Positions 32,725 through 43,579 are shown, counted from the first letter of the stretch. The stretch: 64,000 bases of DNA from Panulirus ornatus (GCF_036320965.1 NC_092241.1:29004297-29068296); one strand, 5' to 3'. Translations and numbers: made by a program. Notes: generated by a model from the sequence alone, not told the origin.

Positions 32725-32860
32725 TGGCAGGCCTGATGATTCCTACCAGTGCGAATTCTTGTAAGTTCTACCAACTGTGTTCTTACGCTTGATATTATGC
32801 GCCGGGATCATTGTATACATTAAAGGATGTTTAGATATTATCTAATTTGGGAGGAAAAAA
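32725..32860 (+). repeat. Repeat tail copy related to 33105-33215
   Basis: GGCAGGCCTGATGATTCCTA, CTTGATATTATGC, ATCATTGTATACAT and TTAGATATTATCTAAT align in order with GGTAGGCTTGATGAGGCCTT, CTTGATACTATGC, ATCATTTCATACAA and TTAAACATTATCTGAT at 33108-33204. The matching head was not found upstream, so this may be a tail-only copy of the SINE-like repeat next to it. Confidence 0.55.
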
Positions 32861-32954
32861 AAGATGAAGGGAAGGCGGGAACGAAAACGAAAACAGGTGT
32901 ATGGTGCATAGTAGGCGGGGAAGGTATTCGATTATGTGTAATAGAATACTCATT

Positions 32955-33215
32955 TCCCTATAGGGGCGATCATAGCTTAGCGATTAGCATTTCCCAAAAG
33001 GTCCTGGGATCGAATCCTGGCTGTTGGTATGATTCCCGGTTACGCCTCTTAATCAAATTGAAAATTCAAAAGCCATTAACAACAATTTTGATATATTCAG
33101 AGGAGTCGGTAGGCTTGATGAGGCCTTACAGTACAAATCATCTGCTCTTGATACTATGCATTCGTATCATTTCATACAATAACAGAGACTTAAACATTAT
33201 CTGATTCATGAAAAT
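32955..33215 (+). mobile_element. tRNA-derived SINE-like repeat
   Basis: The head has a pol III A-box-like TAGCTTAGCGATTAGC (32973-32988) and a B-box GGATCGAATCC (33007-33017, 10 of 11 with GGTTCGAATCC). Box spacing is about 10 nt shorter than in a normal tRNA, and no acceptor stem pairs, so it is not a functional tRNA gene. The rest (33030-33215) is unrelated to tRNA and its 3' part recurs at 32725-32860, as expected for a SINE body or tail. Known family features used: internal A and B boxes; the assignment is inference. Confidence 0.6.
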
Positions 33216-34680
33216 GTTAGTATGCTCTGAGACACGGCCTCATGTATGTATCTGAGGGTCGGCTTTAGTCAAGAGGTTTTACCAGCGTCCATTAATCAAG
33301 TTCACAAACCTCTCCAGATCTTATGATTACATGGACGTGATGTCCTCGGTCAGTTGTGATCACGAAGGCAGAGGAACCAGCATTTGTCCACAACTGTACG
33401 TTCTACTTTTCATGACCAGGTTAACAACAACACAAAAAAAGGGTCTTAACCGATTCCAAGAGCTTTTGATGATGATCAGATCCCCTTAGTTTTAACGAAT
33501 GCTAATGCTATAATGTCCTGTCTCTTATCTTCCCCAGCGTTGTGCACACTTGAATACAGATACGTACGGTTATACAGTAACTGTTGTCCTATAGTTATGC
33601 TACGTCTGCTGGTGGGATCATTAGAGATCACTCGAGTGTGAATACATTCTTCATATTCATATGTAGCTTGTCTTTATTGTGCGGGGAACAATCTGGGCAG
33701 GCGCCTGATATGCTAAGAGTCTGCTACTAATAGCAAAAAAAAAAGCTAATTATCTCTATTACAAATTGAATTTACGAGGCAACAAGAAGTTCTACAAGAC
33801 AGCTCGACCTCCGCAGATAGGCTACGGTGGCTGGCGTGCGGGAACACCACACCACCAGTCGCCAAGTTTTTTTTTTTCTTTTTGTTTGTTTTTTGCTTCT
33901 TTTTTTTTCGTGATTACCATCAGCTGTAACTACCACCGAGGAACAAAGAAAGTGCCGTGAGGAATATTCCTCTTCTCGCTTGGTGTGAGTGTTTTGTGTT
34001 TGCATGGTTATCGTCGGAGTGTTTGCTTGCCTTATCCTGAATAGTTGGTATTGTTTGCCTTATTCTCAATGCTTGGTAAACAATACAAGTGTGGGATACA
34101 TTTCTTCTCACACATATTGAGCTACAATTCTAAAAATTTGGTGGGAAGTAAACTTACTATTGTTGATTAATTTTGTTGTTCGTTAAGGTAGGTCAACGCA
34201 GTTTCTTTATACTGGACCACTTGAAGGCGCAAAAGTGACCGCCTGTGACCTACAAATGACACTCCCTGCACCAAGGACTTCCCCAGTACAATCCGTGCTC
34301 GGTGGAACAGTTATTTCCATGAGGTCTAAAGCTCCTCCCTACCACAGTGGTAGCTTTACGTCACACAGCAACATCGTCACACCACATATACAACCACTAT
34401 CACGAGTGATCGAACACCAGCTGCTGTTGTGGAACACGCCTGTTATCATACACCATCGTTGTTACCAAAGATCATTGACCAGTGAGACGAGCAATTAATC
34501 GTAACCATGAATCCGAACGATTAACTACAAGTACGGAGGCAAAAGTATGATTAGGCGGGGTTTACTGATTTAATCCCGGTCTCTCTACCAGTCTCCGTGG
34601 TGTCACATTGCTGCTTAGCAACGCTGTACTGTTTCATGGCCTTAAGATACGGTCTATAGGAGTGATGATTGACTGACGTG
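33216..34680. other. No recognised feature
   Basis: Mixed sequence with a T-run (33870-33910). Short frames only. Confidence 0.45.
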
Positions 34681-34683
34681 CTC

Positions 34684-34781
34684 ATGTTACGCACTAACTG
34701 ACTGGCGTGGCCAAGCTGCACACACACACACTGACTGGCTTGGTCAAGCTGCACACACACACACTGACTGGCGTGGCCAAG

Positions 34782-34827
<46 letters not shown>

Positions 34828-35018
34828 ACTGGCGTGGCCAAGCTGCACGCACACACTGGCGTGGCCAAGCTGCACGCACACACTGGCGTGGCCAAGCTGC
34901 ACGCACACACTGGCGTGGCCAAGCTGCACACACACACACACTGACTGGCGTGGCCATGCTGCACGCACACACTGACTGGCGTGGCCAAACTGCACACACA
35001 CTGACTGGCTTGGTCAAG

Positions 35019-35056
<38 letters not shown>

Positions 35057-35060
35057 ACTG
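34684..35060. repeat. 27/31-bp minisatellite with nested (CA)n
   Basis: Unit GACTGGCGTGGCCAAGCTGC followed by a CA stretch; 27-bp units lack CTGA. About eleven units are present, and the CA part varies from 4 to about 20 dinucleotides, so both the unit number and the inner tract vary. Degenerate units continue to about 35300. Long cysteine- or histidine/threonine-rich frames on both strands are by-products. Confidence 0.93.
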
Positions 35061-35300
35061 GTTGATGTTGTGATCAAGCTGCGCGCTGACTGTCTGGAGT
35101 AACCAGACTACGCAAGCTGGCATTAGCAAACTACGCTTTAGCAAGTTGGCTGGTGTCATCAAGCTGAGCAGTGAGTTGCTAGGGTGATCACTGCACATGC
35201 CTACATGGGTGTTGTGACTGGACTAGGCACTGACTGGCTGACGTAATCAGGTCCGCACTGACTAACTACCGTGTTCCAGCTACGCTCTGATTGGTTTTAC
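35061..35300. repeat. Decayed continuation of the GACTGGC minisatellite
   Basis: Variants such as TGACTGGTTGATGTTG, AAGCTGCGCGCTGACTG, GCACTGACTGGCTGACG and GCACTGACTAACTACC recur at irregular spacing and look like older units of the preceding array. Confidence 0.55.
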
Positions 35301-35472
35301 AACGCGTCCTGTGGAATTGTAAACGATGGACGATAGCCAACCCCGAGCGAATGGCGGTCCCCTGAATTTATACGTGACAGACGGGCATTGCTATCATGCC
35401 AGGGTGTTCTCGTGGCCGGCCCAACATCTATTGAAGAGAAGCTATATTTCAGTCATTTGACCAGACTCGAAT

Positions 35473-35477
<5 letters not shown>

Positions 35478-35525
<48 letters not shown>

Positions 35526-35561
35526 ACACACACACACACACACACACAACACACACACACA
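35478..35561. repeat. (CT)n(CA)n compound microsatellite
   Basis: CT repeat (35478-35522) followed after AA by CA repeats (35525-35561) with one AAC interruption. Confidence 0.95.
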
Positions 35562-35943
35562 GTTGAAAGTCCTAGACGAGGCAAGGACTTACGAGGATAG
35601 GAGAAAAGAAATGAGTAACCTGAACGTATTTTTAAAGATGTGTAAAATCTGCTTTATGATACGGGGTAGATTATACCTGTCTGGGAAAAGGAACGTTTCA
35701 TAAGAAGATTTGGTTATTTGAAAAACAATGGCGAAGATAGGAAGGAAAAAAAAATTGAGGAGGACAGGTGTACGGTGCATGTTTAGGAGGTGTTAACATT
35801 GTAGTAAGACATAAAGTAAGACCATCAATTCTAACATCGGAAAGTGTGTGTTAGTGCCCGGGCACCACTTCAGCACTTCTGAGACGGCACGTTAGTATCT
35901 CTTGAGGGCAACTACTTTCTCTAACTCCCGCTGTTGCTCAACT

Positions 35944-36047
35944 CAACCCGAAAAAAATGATAATTGCAATCTGCTGTGTTAACATTATTTCTAACGTCAA
36001 CCTGAAAAAAAATGTTTACACACTGCAGCGTTACGATGATTTCTAAC
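35944..36047. repeat. Two-copy tandem repeat, about 52 bp
   Basis: CAACCCGAAAAAAATG...ATTATTTCTAACGT is followed by CAACCTGAAAAAAAATG...GATGATTTCTAACT, a diverged second copy. Confidence 0.65.
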
Positions 36048-36197
36048 TCTCTATCCCCCGAGGGATGCGACAGGTTTTACGACACTAGGAACAAAATGCA
36101 AGTTTTGTACTTTCATACGAGAATAAGAAGCATCTAATGAGTCCTTCATTCTGGGAGGGTTTTTGAAAGAGACTCTTTATTCACCTGCAGAATATCC

Positions 36198-36731
36198 ATG
36201 TCTCTTTTACGAGCCACTGTCACCACAGATATTCTTAAATATCTACAGGCCACTGATACTACAGATATTCTTAAATATCTACAGGCCACTGACACCACAG
36301 ATGTTCTTAAATATCTACAGGCCACTGATACTACAGATATTCTTAAATATCTACAGGCCACTGATACTACAGATATTCTTAAATATCTACAGGCCACTGA
36401 CACCACAAATATTCTTAATTATTTACAGGCCACTGATACTACAGATATTCTTAAATGTCTACAGGCCACTGTCACCACAGATATTCTTAGATATCTACAG
36501 GCCACTGATACTACAGATATTCTTAAATGTCTACGGGCCACTGACACTACAGATATTCTTAAATATCTACTGGCCAATGACACCACAGATATCTTTTTGT
36601 ATCTACGGGCCACTGACACTACAGATATTCTTAAATATCTACAGGACACTGACACCACAGATATCTTTATGTATCTACGGACCACTGACACCGTAGATAT
36701 TCTTCCATATCTACCATCGACATCATCATAA
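36198..36731 (+). CDS. 177-codon open frame of 12-residue repeats (possible tandem-repeat protein)
   Basis: After MSLLR the frame is 14 units of ATDTTDILKYLQ and ends STSS-stop. Positions that vary most between neighbouring DNA units (GAT/GAC and ACT/ACC) are third codon positions here, so the protein is more uniform than in the overlapping plus frame (36163-36696), where the same changes alter residues. A plausible acceptor, TTCACCTGCAG (36180-36190), lies just upstream. No signal peptide or domain is recognised and a downstream donor or polyadenylation signal is not evident. A non-coding minisatellite with a unit divisible by three would also look like this, and that is my default reading. 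Confidence 0.25.
   Translation: MSLLRATVTTDILKYLQATDTTDILKYLQATDTTDVLKYLQATDTTDILKYLQATDTTDILKYLQATDTTNILNYLQATDTTDILKCLQATVTTDILRYLQATDTTDILKCLRATDTTDILKYLLANDTTDIFLYLRATDTTDILKYLQDTDTTDIFMYLRTTDTVDILPYLPSTSS
36205..36720. repeat. 36-bp minisatellite, about 14 copies
   Basis: Unit GCCACTGATACTACAGATAT plus TCTTAAATATCTACAG. GATACT-type and GACACC-type units partly alternate, giving a loose 72-bp dimer. The last four units are more diverged (ATCTTTTTGTATC, ATCTTTATGTATC). Three reading frames are open because the unit has no stops and is 36 bp long. Confidence 0.95.
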
Positions 36732-37795
36732 TCGTGGTATCTCGTGTACACCCGGACGGTAGAATATTGATAGGATTGTAGGATTGTAGGGCCATGAAGT
36801 AAATGTGGGTCCATCAGAACGTAACTATTGTGCTGGTGACCAACTGGGTAGTAGTTGTGGAGCCAGCATGATGGTCGGGAGGCTGGTTTAGCGGTCGTAA
36901 CGGCAAGCTGGTGAATGTGCAGTTAGATGAGTAGTAGTTCTAAGCTCAGCTTGGCAGGCATGAAGCTTACTTAGAACTTAGACTTAGAGGTAGCTGAGTG
37001 GATGTTTATCAAGCGCATCAGAAGTGAGAACAGCATTGATATTGATGCTGATGATGATGATGGTAGTGATGATGGTGGGATCAGTGATGTAATTAAAAAC
37101 AGAAACAGCAAAGTTAATGATGATTATGAACAATGAGAAAGAATTATGCAGAGGACGAATGGCATGTGACCACCACATCGAAATTTGTACGGATCTGCTA
37201 AGCATGAAAATCATAAATCCTTCGCCAAAAAAAAAAAAAGAATGACGGTATCCATCTTTGCTTTGATGAGTTTAGTTTCGAGTGAGGGGCACGCTACCAT
37301 GGTGCATAAGGAGCGTCGTCATTCTTATATTCGACACTCGTGTCAACGTCTTCACTGAGGGAGGAGGATTGAGAGTTCGCAAGAAAAGCGAATCAAGACT
37401 CATTGTCGTGGTATCGTATACAGAAACCTACACTACGTTTGATATTAAATGAAACTTAGAGCTTTTATGGAATAATTAGAGAGTACAGTCACAGACTCAA
37501 AACCTCATCAAACATAGAGACGATCATGATGAATGGAAAATCATATTTTTTCCCCTACTCATAGAACATTTCATGAAGGCCCAATGAGGACAGTAGTAAA
37601 TGCCTAGTGTATAAGTTTTGTAATGATAGCCTGCTACTGGAGAGATGAATGGTCTCCTGGGGCTTCACAGGTCAATAGAAGGTTATCTGAAGTACGGGTC
37701 TCGGCTTCTGATGTCTCGAGATGTACTTGTAATGTGTCTGACTCTGACAGACCGGAAAAGAATTATGTAGGTATACATAAATCTTTTTTATTCGC
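36732..37795. other. No recognised feature
   Basis: AT-rich sequence with a short GAT-rich run (37035-37075) and an A-run (37227-37240). Confidence 0.4.
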
Positions 37796-37800
37796 CTATG

Positions 37801-37950
37801 GGTGTGTGTGTGTGTGTGTGTGTGTGTACATATCTGTGTCTGGGCTGTGTTTGTACATGTGTGTGTGTGTGTGTGTGTGTATGTGTTTGTGTGTGTATGT
37901 ATGTGTTGTGTGTGTACATATGTGTGTGCGTCCGTGTTTGATTGTGAATG
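37801..37950. repeat. Interrupted (GT)n microsatellite
   Basis: Three GT-rich blocks (37801-37827, 37857-37880, 37889-37930) with TATGT and CATAT interruptions. Cys/Val-rich frames over it are artefacts. Confidence 0.93.
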
Positions 37951-38160
37951 ATGGTTGTTGTTATAGACGCAGTGAGTGTGTGTGTACTCTTCATATAAGT
38001 CCTTGGAGAAGGAGTAAGTCACTTGGATGTTGCTGTGTTTCCTAATCTGTCCTAGTTTGTGTTCAGGGGAGAGAACGTCATCATGACCAGTGCTGATGAC
38101 TTATAGTTATCGATATATGTTATACTGATGATTTCCTTCATACTGAGTGGCTAAGGCGAA

Positions 38161-38175
38161 ACACACACACACACA

Positions 38176-38222
<47 letters not shown>
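38161..38222. repeat. (CA)n microsatellite
   Basis: About 30 CA units with one CTCA interruption, ending directly at a CR1-like relic. Confidence 0.95.
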
Positions 38223-38224
<2 letters not shown>

Positions 38225-38465
38225 TGCCAAAGGAGTGGAAGGAGGCAAACGTCATACCTTCCTAAAAAAAAAAAAAACATGAGACTGGGAGGAGACGCTG
38301 AAGTACACACCCATTCTGTCTACTGAAAACAAGAAATCCATTGGTAAAAGTGTGTTTTCCTGCAGAGGAGAAACAACGTGAGAAACAACACGGTTTCAGG
38401 GAAGGTCATGCGTAAATCTCTTAGATTTGTAAGAGAGTGTGAGCTCTGTTTTGGACAAGTGAGAA
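38223..38465 (+). mobile_element. CR1-like LINE relic, start of RT domain
   Basis: GTGCCAAAGGAGTGGAAGG gives VPKEWKEANVIPS, then KKKK after a T/A-run, TLKYTPILSTENK in place of NYRPVSLTS..GK, and HGFREGHA at 38388-38415, in the order expected for CR1-type RT block 1 to 2 (typically VP.DWK.ANV.PIFKKG, NYRPVSLTS, QHGFR.GRSC). Stops and a shift interrupt it. The element starts exactly after a CA tract and fades out at about 38465, before the catalytic motifs. Confidence 0.65.
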
Positions 38466-41400
38466 GCATTGAAAGCTGTTTCCACTAAGCCGGGCCTAAT
38501 TTCAACTTCCTCAACATCAGCCTCCACATCTATAGCCTCAACACTTGCCTTTCCCGATGTTCCTAGTGGCAATGCATTCATCACTCTTTGTCAAACGTAT
38601 GTTATTAGATATGAAAATATCGAATACATTACCTGATGAATTGTATATCTAGTATTAGATCGTCTCCTAATGTCCATTTGATAAGTAACAGTAACTTTAC
38701 TATAACGTAAGATATTGATCTAGCAAGTTTGGTCTGTGGAGCCTTTCACGGTACACCAAAGCATCCAATACTAAAGACAGATTTCACTCACTTCTGAAAC
38801 ACATCACAATAAGGAGGTTCTTTCTCTTCACAACCTCAAATTAGGACTTAGAGCATTAGAAAAACTTGATCAACTCTCCTAAACCCATCACAAAACAGAC
38901 TCTTTTCCTCCACAACCTCACTATAACACCCGGAGCATACGTACATTACAATGACGTGTAGCGGTTGACCCTGAGTTCAATAAGTGCCTTAACCCCCTCC
39001 GACCCTTAACTTCCCTCGGCAATCAGTCAGTCCTGTGGTCTCTCCAAAGGTTGTAAGTGTCACATTATATATTCTCCCGTCTTATCAGTTTTGTCTGGAG
39101 GAGCAGGAATGCTTCTAGGTTTGTTAGTATCTCGTTTCATTTTACGCTGTGGAAGATTTTATGTTGAGGTGTCGTAGTATACCAGCGCCAGAGGATCGAG
39201 GGCATAAAGTATAGATTTCCCTAGACGAGTAGCCCTGCTTTGACTAGTGTGGCCAGAGTAGCTTCTTAACACTAACTGTTTTTGTTCCAGAGGAATTTCT
39301 AAGGTCCAGTTCCTGGTCTACACTAACATTATAAGAGATATTAAAGTTCCTCGTAGTTACATGAAGAGAGAAACATCTTGCGTTTCTCTCGATACATAAC
39401 ATTTCATTGTCAAATCCTCCGTTCACTCTACGAAACGTTTCATTATTACTCTAAAGTAAAACCTTGACTTTTTCCCCAATGGTGATGTACCTTATGACAT
39501 GCATCGAGTATCCCTAAGGTACGTGTGCATGTGTACATCCAGGTCTGCCACATATACACCTGGCCTGTGGTCCTCACATCTGTCCTGTTAACTACGAGAC
39601 TATTTTGTTCCTTAGAAATTTGGCTTACCACAGCTTTGATGAAGACGCATCTCCGTGACTGGAGCCTCATTCCCGAAAAAGTAAATCTGGTCAGACCCAC
39701 ACACAATGTATTATTTTCTAAGTACAAATGATTGTGCATCTTCCTCAAGCCTGCCATGTCAACCGCAAACCTAGCTAGCTTGCGCTCACGCACCTTGCCT
39801 TTCTCCAACACACCTGATTTCCAGCACCTGCATCTGATGTACCATCCGCACACCTGGTCTACTACACTTGCACATCTAGTCTGTATCTCTCTTACCTGGC
39901 ATGCCAATGCTCACATCTTTTCTTCAATCCACATGTGAATGCATGAAACGGGAATACCTCAGCTGCATATGTTAAATAAGTTTCGATAGCTTCACCTCAT
40001 ACATTTAATTTTCCTTCCACGTTCCTGATCACACCCCTAACCCGCACCCTACGTGTGGTCTACTGCTGGCATTCTCGATTCATATCACATATCCCTTATG
40101 TAATCAACGCACTTAGTATGTAGCCTACACACATGTTCTGTCACGCACACACCGTACACCTATTTCGCAGCCTACGTGTATATGATCTATTGCATGTATA
40201 GACTTAGTATGCAGCCTACATTGCCTGATATATTGACCACACACAACGTGAGACGGTGAGAAATTGTTATCGTGCCTCCAGTCCAGTGCAGAAGGTGGCT
40301 ATGAACGAACCTTACTACCAAGCATCAGTACCGCTATGGAACTTGTAAACTACTGCACCGTAAACCACCCTGGAGCACCCTACCTTTGGTGGCAAATGGC
40401 CAGGAAATTCCTTAAATGGTTGGGTATATTAAAAGCTCTTGGCGTCTAACGTTCAGAATGATAATTACTGTGACTTTAAATCAAAGACAAATAGATACTC
40501 ATGGTATTAGAAGCCACGACGGTCGAGGTTAGTTTTAAGAAAATGAGGCCCAAAAAATCGGTAATTGGAGTAACTAGTACATGAACACAGTTACAATACT
40601 TATATATGCGATATTAATGTGATCTTCCTACACCTTCATTTTCGTCTTTTGCCACGTTCTGAGACATGTATTCTGGTCTTAATGATCCCCAATATGTATG
40701 TTGCTGTAGCTAATGACGACACGGACTGATAGCATAATCTTAACCTCTTTTAAGTCTATTTATGTCACGAGAAGAGATTCAGTAGTCTACCCAATAAGCT
40801 TAGGAGAAATTAAATCAGAATGGATATCAAAGAATCATTTAATATAGATATTTCGGAAATGTAGGAAAAATCATCGCAAGAACTGGCTAGGCTAGAGATG
40901 GTGTGTGCTGCTACTAAACGTATGAATAGCATTTTCTTTTTCTTCACGGTGAATTTGAAGTACGGGTGAGCAGTAGTGTCTACTGCAGCGTTAATCTAGA
41001 ATAAGAATTCATCATTACTGACTTGGGAGACTGTGTATATTATCGCCCAGCCATCACTATGATCTCGCATGCATGAAGGTATACTAACTGAACAACATTA
41101 CCGCTTTATCAACCACACTGTTTAAGTACGACCAATTACGACCATGTACTTGGGATACAAAGCCTCAAAGGCTTGGACACACAACCCACGTGTGCCATAC
41201 GTCTTTTGCAAGGACCTGTGAGTTTCCTCTCGCCTTGCACGACCCCACCTCCTCGCCCCGACCAAGATCACCGTCTTCCTTTTATCTTAATGACCACCTC
41301 CGTGATTAGAGAGAACAGTCTGGTCTCATACCAGCCGTGTGGACGTTCAGATAATTTCATCATTCACGGCAGGAACACACACACACACACACATATCGGG

Positions 41401-41889
41401 ATAAGAGAATTCTTGATGTTTTCGGATTTTAGAATTTCCTTTGTTTTCGTTGGAAATCCGCCCTGAATTCCGGTGCGGACTTTATCACCTTATTACAACT
41501 TTAATTACGTATCCAATTTTTCCCTCGAGGCAGGACATGCATGCCTGAACGCTGAATACCTTCACATTAATGAACGCAACCAGAATCATGCAGGAGAGAG
41601 GGACACTTGTGTGTGTTTTACTCGCAAAGTGTTCACCTCTCCCAAGAGCCTCTGTCCCCCCTGGACGCAGTGGCCATTTTCACATCTTCAGGGGAAGAAG
41701 AGGAAGGGGATAATGGAAGCAGCCGTGGCTGAAAATAGTAGAGGGTCGTGTGGGGATCCTGACACCAGGGTGTGTCTCAGTGGGCATTAAAAGTCAATCG
41801 TACAAATAATCACTCCATAACTTACTCTACAACACGTAATGACTCGAGTCGCCAAGCTGCTTGCTGAACCGTACGTATGTCGAGTTTCA

Positions 41890-41890
<1 letters not shown>
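38466..41890. other. Long stretch without a recognised gene
   Basis: Contains a 153-codon minus frame (39446-39907), a short CA run (41379-41393) and otherwise ordinary sequence. Neither an element nor an exon could be supported. Confidence 0.45.
39446..39907 (-). CDS. Unrecognised 153-codon open frame
   Basis: Begins MACQVREIQTRCASVV and contains a basic stretch (LEKGKVRERKLARF, about residues 34-47). A donor-like sequence TGCCAG|GTAAGAG sits near its 5' end on the same strand (about 39888), which would end an exon rather than start one. No domain recognised. The CACCTGG/CACACCTG phrases on the plus strand suggest weak internal repetition. Chance or decayed repeat are the likeliest explanations. 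Confidence 0.15.
   Translation of the reverse strand: MACQVREIQTRCASVVDQVCGWYIRCRCWKSGVLEKGKVRERKLARFAVDMAGLRKMHNHLYLENNTLCVGLTRFTFSGMRLQSRRCVFIKAVVSQISKEQNSLVVNRTDVRTTGQVYMWQTWMYTCTRTLGILDACHKVHHHWGKSQGFTLE

Positions 41891-41892
<2 letters not shown>

Positions 41893-41964
<72 letters not shown>
41893..41964. repeat. (GA)36 microsatellite
   Basis: Seventy-two bases of uninterrupted GA. Confidence 0.97.
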
Positions 41965-41968
<4 letters not shown>

Positions 41969-42599
41969 TGGGTGTTTTCTGAGAAATCTCAGTCGCGCTG
42001 TAACACCCAATTAGAATCTCGGGCGATGGTGGGTGCGTTTAATTCCAAGGGGAATTGTGCTCATTCAGAGTTTAACGTTGTTCCCGTGAAACGGAGAATT
42101 TAATCTCGGTGTTATTCTTCCATTAGAACTTTTAAGGAATTTTGGTTCGTTACTGAGGGAGTTAAGGAAGAAGTGGACGGTGCGCTGTCACAGCGTAATG
42201 GATAAGTACGAATAATCTCTTAAAGGTCTCGTATTTGCTCCGTTAAATATAACATATAAGAAGGAAAGATACGACTGCGGATCTTTTAAGCATTAGAGTC
42301 TGTATGATTATCTCGGAGATTACTAAACACTCCAGGAAGAACAGGGTATGGAGTTAAGTTCACGGTTCTTTTACTGGACATGTAACGTGTCATTCTGGCC
42401 ATATGTGTTTCGTCTCATCGAATGACTAGTAACTGAATTATCAAGTTTATGGATAAGGCAAAAGAAAACGATTGATCGGGTTTGGACCACCACGTTATAT
42501 AAAAGAGGAACCGTGTTGAAATGTGTCGCACAGTTTTTAATTTTCCTTCGAGCAAGGCATAGATTACTGCAAAATCGTTTGGAACTTCTTTTTTCACCG
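41965..42599. other. No recognised feature
   Basis: Ordinary sequence upstream of the inverted-repeat element; only a short minus frame (42415-42597). Confidence 0.4.
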
Positions 42600-42639
42600 A
42601 AACAATAATAACGAGTTCATTTTAACTTATATACAACTT

Positions 42640-42705
42640 ATATACAACGAAGAGACGTAGCTAGGGCGCCATTTGGCGTCCTAGCTACGTCTCTTCGTTG
42701 TATAT
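42640..42705. repeat. 32-bp inverted repeat with 2-nt loop
   Basis: Left arm 42640-42671 starts ATATACAACGAAGAGACG and ends GGGCGCCA; right arm 42674-42705 starts TGGCGTCC and ends CGTCTCTTCGTTGTATAT. One of 32 pairs mismatches as DNA (a G:U in RNA). The loop is TT. Such a near-perfect long hairpin is rare by chance and would form a strong cruciform or RNA hairpin. Confidence 0.95.
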
Positions 42706-42729
42706 CAGCTGACTTACATTTCTTGTATC

Positions 42730-42772
42730 TTCCCTGATGATGTGATTATTACACGAAAGTGCACTTGGGAAC
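42730..42772 (+). ncRNA. Hammerhead-ribozyme-like motif
   Basis: CTGATGA (42734-42740) and CGAAA (42754-42758) are the two core boxes, separated by TGTGATTATTACA that can fold into a small stem. The core is followed by GTGCACTT, in which GTGCAC could be a very short self-complementary helix III ending in a cleavage-type UU, and GGGA (42767-42770) can pair with TTCC before the core as helix I. Helix II leaves one unpaired base next to the core, so activity is doubtful. Motif order is that of a type I hammerhead. Confidence 0.35.
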
Positions 42773-42839
42773 TTATCCTGTTTCATTTTCGTCGTGGACT
42801 CTTAGGAATATACTTGATCACGCGCAAAATTGATCCTTT

Positions 42840-42841
<2 letters not shown>

Positions 42842-42920
<79 letters not shown>
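42842..42920. repeat. (TA)n(GT)n microsatellite
   Basis: TA repeat (42842-42910) ending in GTGTGTGTGT. Confidence 0.96.
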
Positions 42921-43579
42921 ATATATGATATGACTGCTAATTCAGCAATTATCGATTTCTTGCTGATGTTGTCAACTTGTTTAACGATTCTCTTACTTAC
43001 TGCTCAGGTAGATTACCAACAAACTGGCCAAAATTTATAGCAAGTGTAAAACCAGACTGAAGTAGACACCAGTTGGGTAGCTCTTCTTCGGTGCACAGTA
43101 ACACTAAACAAAACAACATGATGCAACACAAATCTTCGTGACTCGTCTCACATTCTCAAGCGTAAGGACAGAACGGTGTCGTAAAAGATTATGTTCAAAG
43201 ATCAGTAGAAAAATCATCGACCAATGAGGGATAAACACGCTAGGTAGCTACTCCTTTGTTTGACCAGGGATAACTGCTGGGCGTCCTGGGTCAGCCGGGC
43301 GTGCTGCTGCATGACGTCACCAGTTCTCGTCTCACTCTCACTGGGAAAGGACAGACGCTGAGCGCTTGGTAGCACTAGAAGATAATCACAGTCTGCAGGT
43401 TCCTCGCTCCATAATGTAGAGGGCGTCGAGTACCTGAAGGCGTCTAGGGTCGGGTGAAGTGTCCAATATAGACGTTACTTTCCCCAATATCTCTCTCGTG
43501 AGGGTGTATCTCCGGGCTCCCACTCTGTAAACAACACGAAGGACGGCGGAGGTGTTTATTGGTGGTCATGCCTCTATAC

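Larger units (their letters stand above)
42600..42841 (+). mobile_element. Possible Penelope-like element terminal segment
   Basis: A compact block made of a direct AACTTATATAC duplication (42623-42645), a 66-bp near-perfect inverted repeat (42640-42705), a hammerhead-like motif (42730-42772), then CGTGGACTCTTAGGAATA and GATCACGCGCAAAATTGATCC before a TA tract. Hammerhead motifs in terminal repeats are an established feature of Penelope-like retroelements. No reverse transcriptase or GIY-YIG sequence is present here, so the assignment rests on the motif and on my sense that this block is a dispersed decapod repeat. Confidence 0.4.

Noticed and set aside
33007..33017. Functional tRNA gene
   Set aside because: The A and B boxes are too close, no cloverleaf or acceptor stem forms, and the sequence continues as a dispersed repeat.
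34551..35198. A 215-codon Cys/Val-rich minus-strand frame and matching His/Thr-rich plus-strand frame
   Set aside because: Both are produced by the GT/CA-bearing minisatellite; every frame of the array is open because the unit lacks stops.
37623..38045. 140-codon frame rich in Cys and Val
   Set aside because: Its centre is an interrupted GT microsatellite and its ends have no recognisable domain.
43311..43320. CRE-like TGACGTCA as a promoter element
   Set aside because: A single 8-bp match without a gene, TATA element or conserved context is not evidence of regulation.
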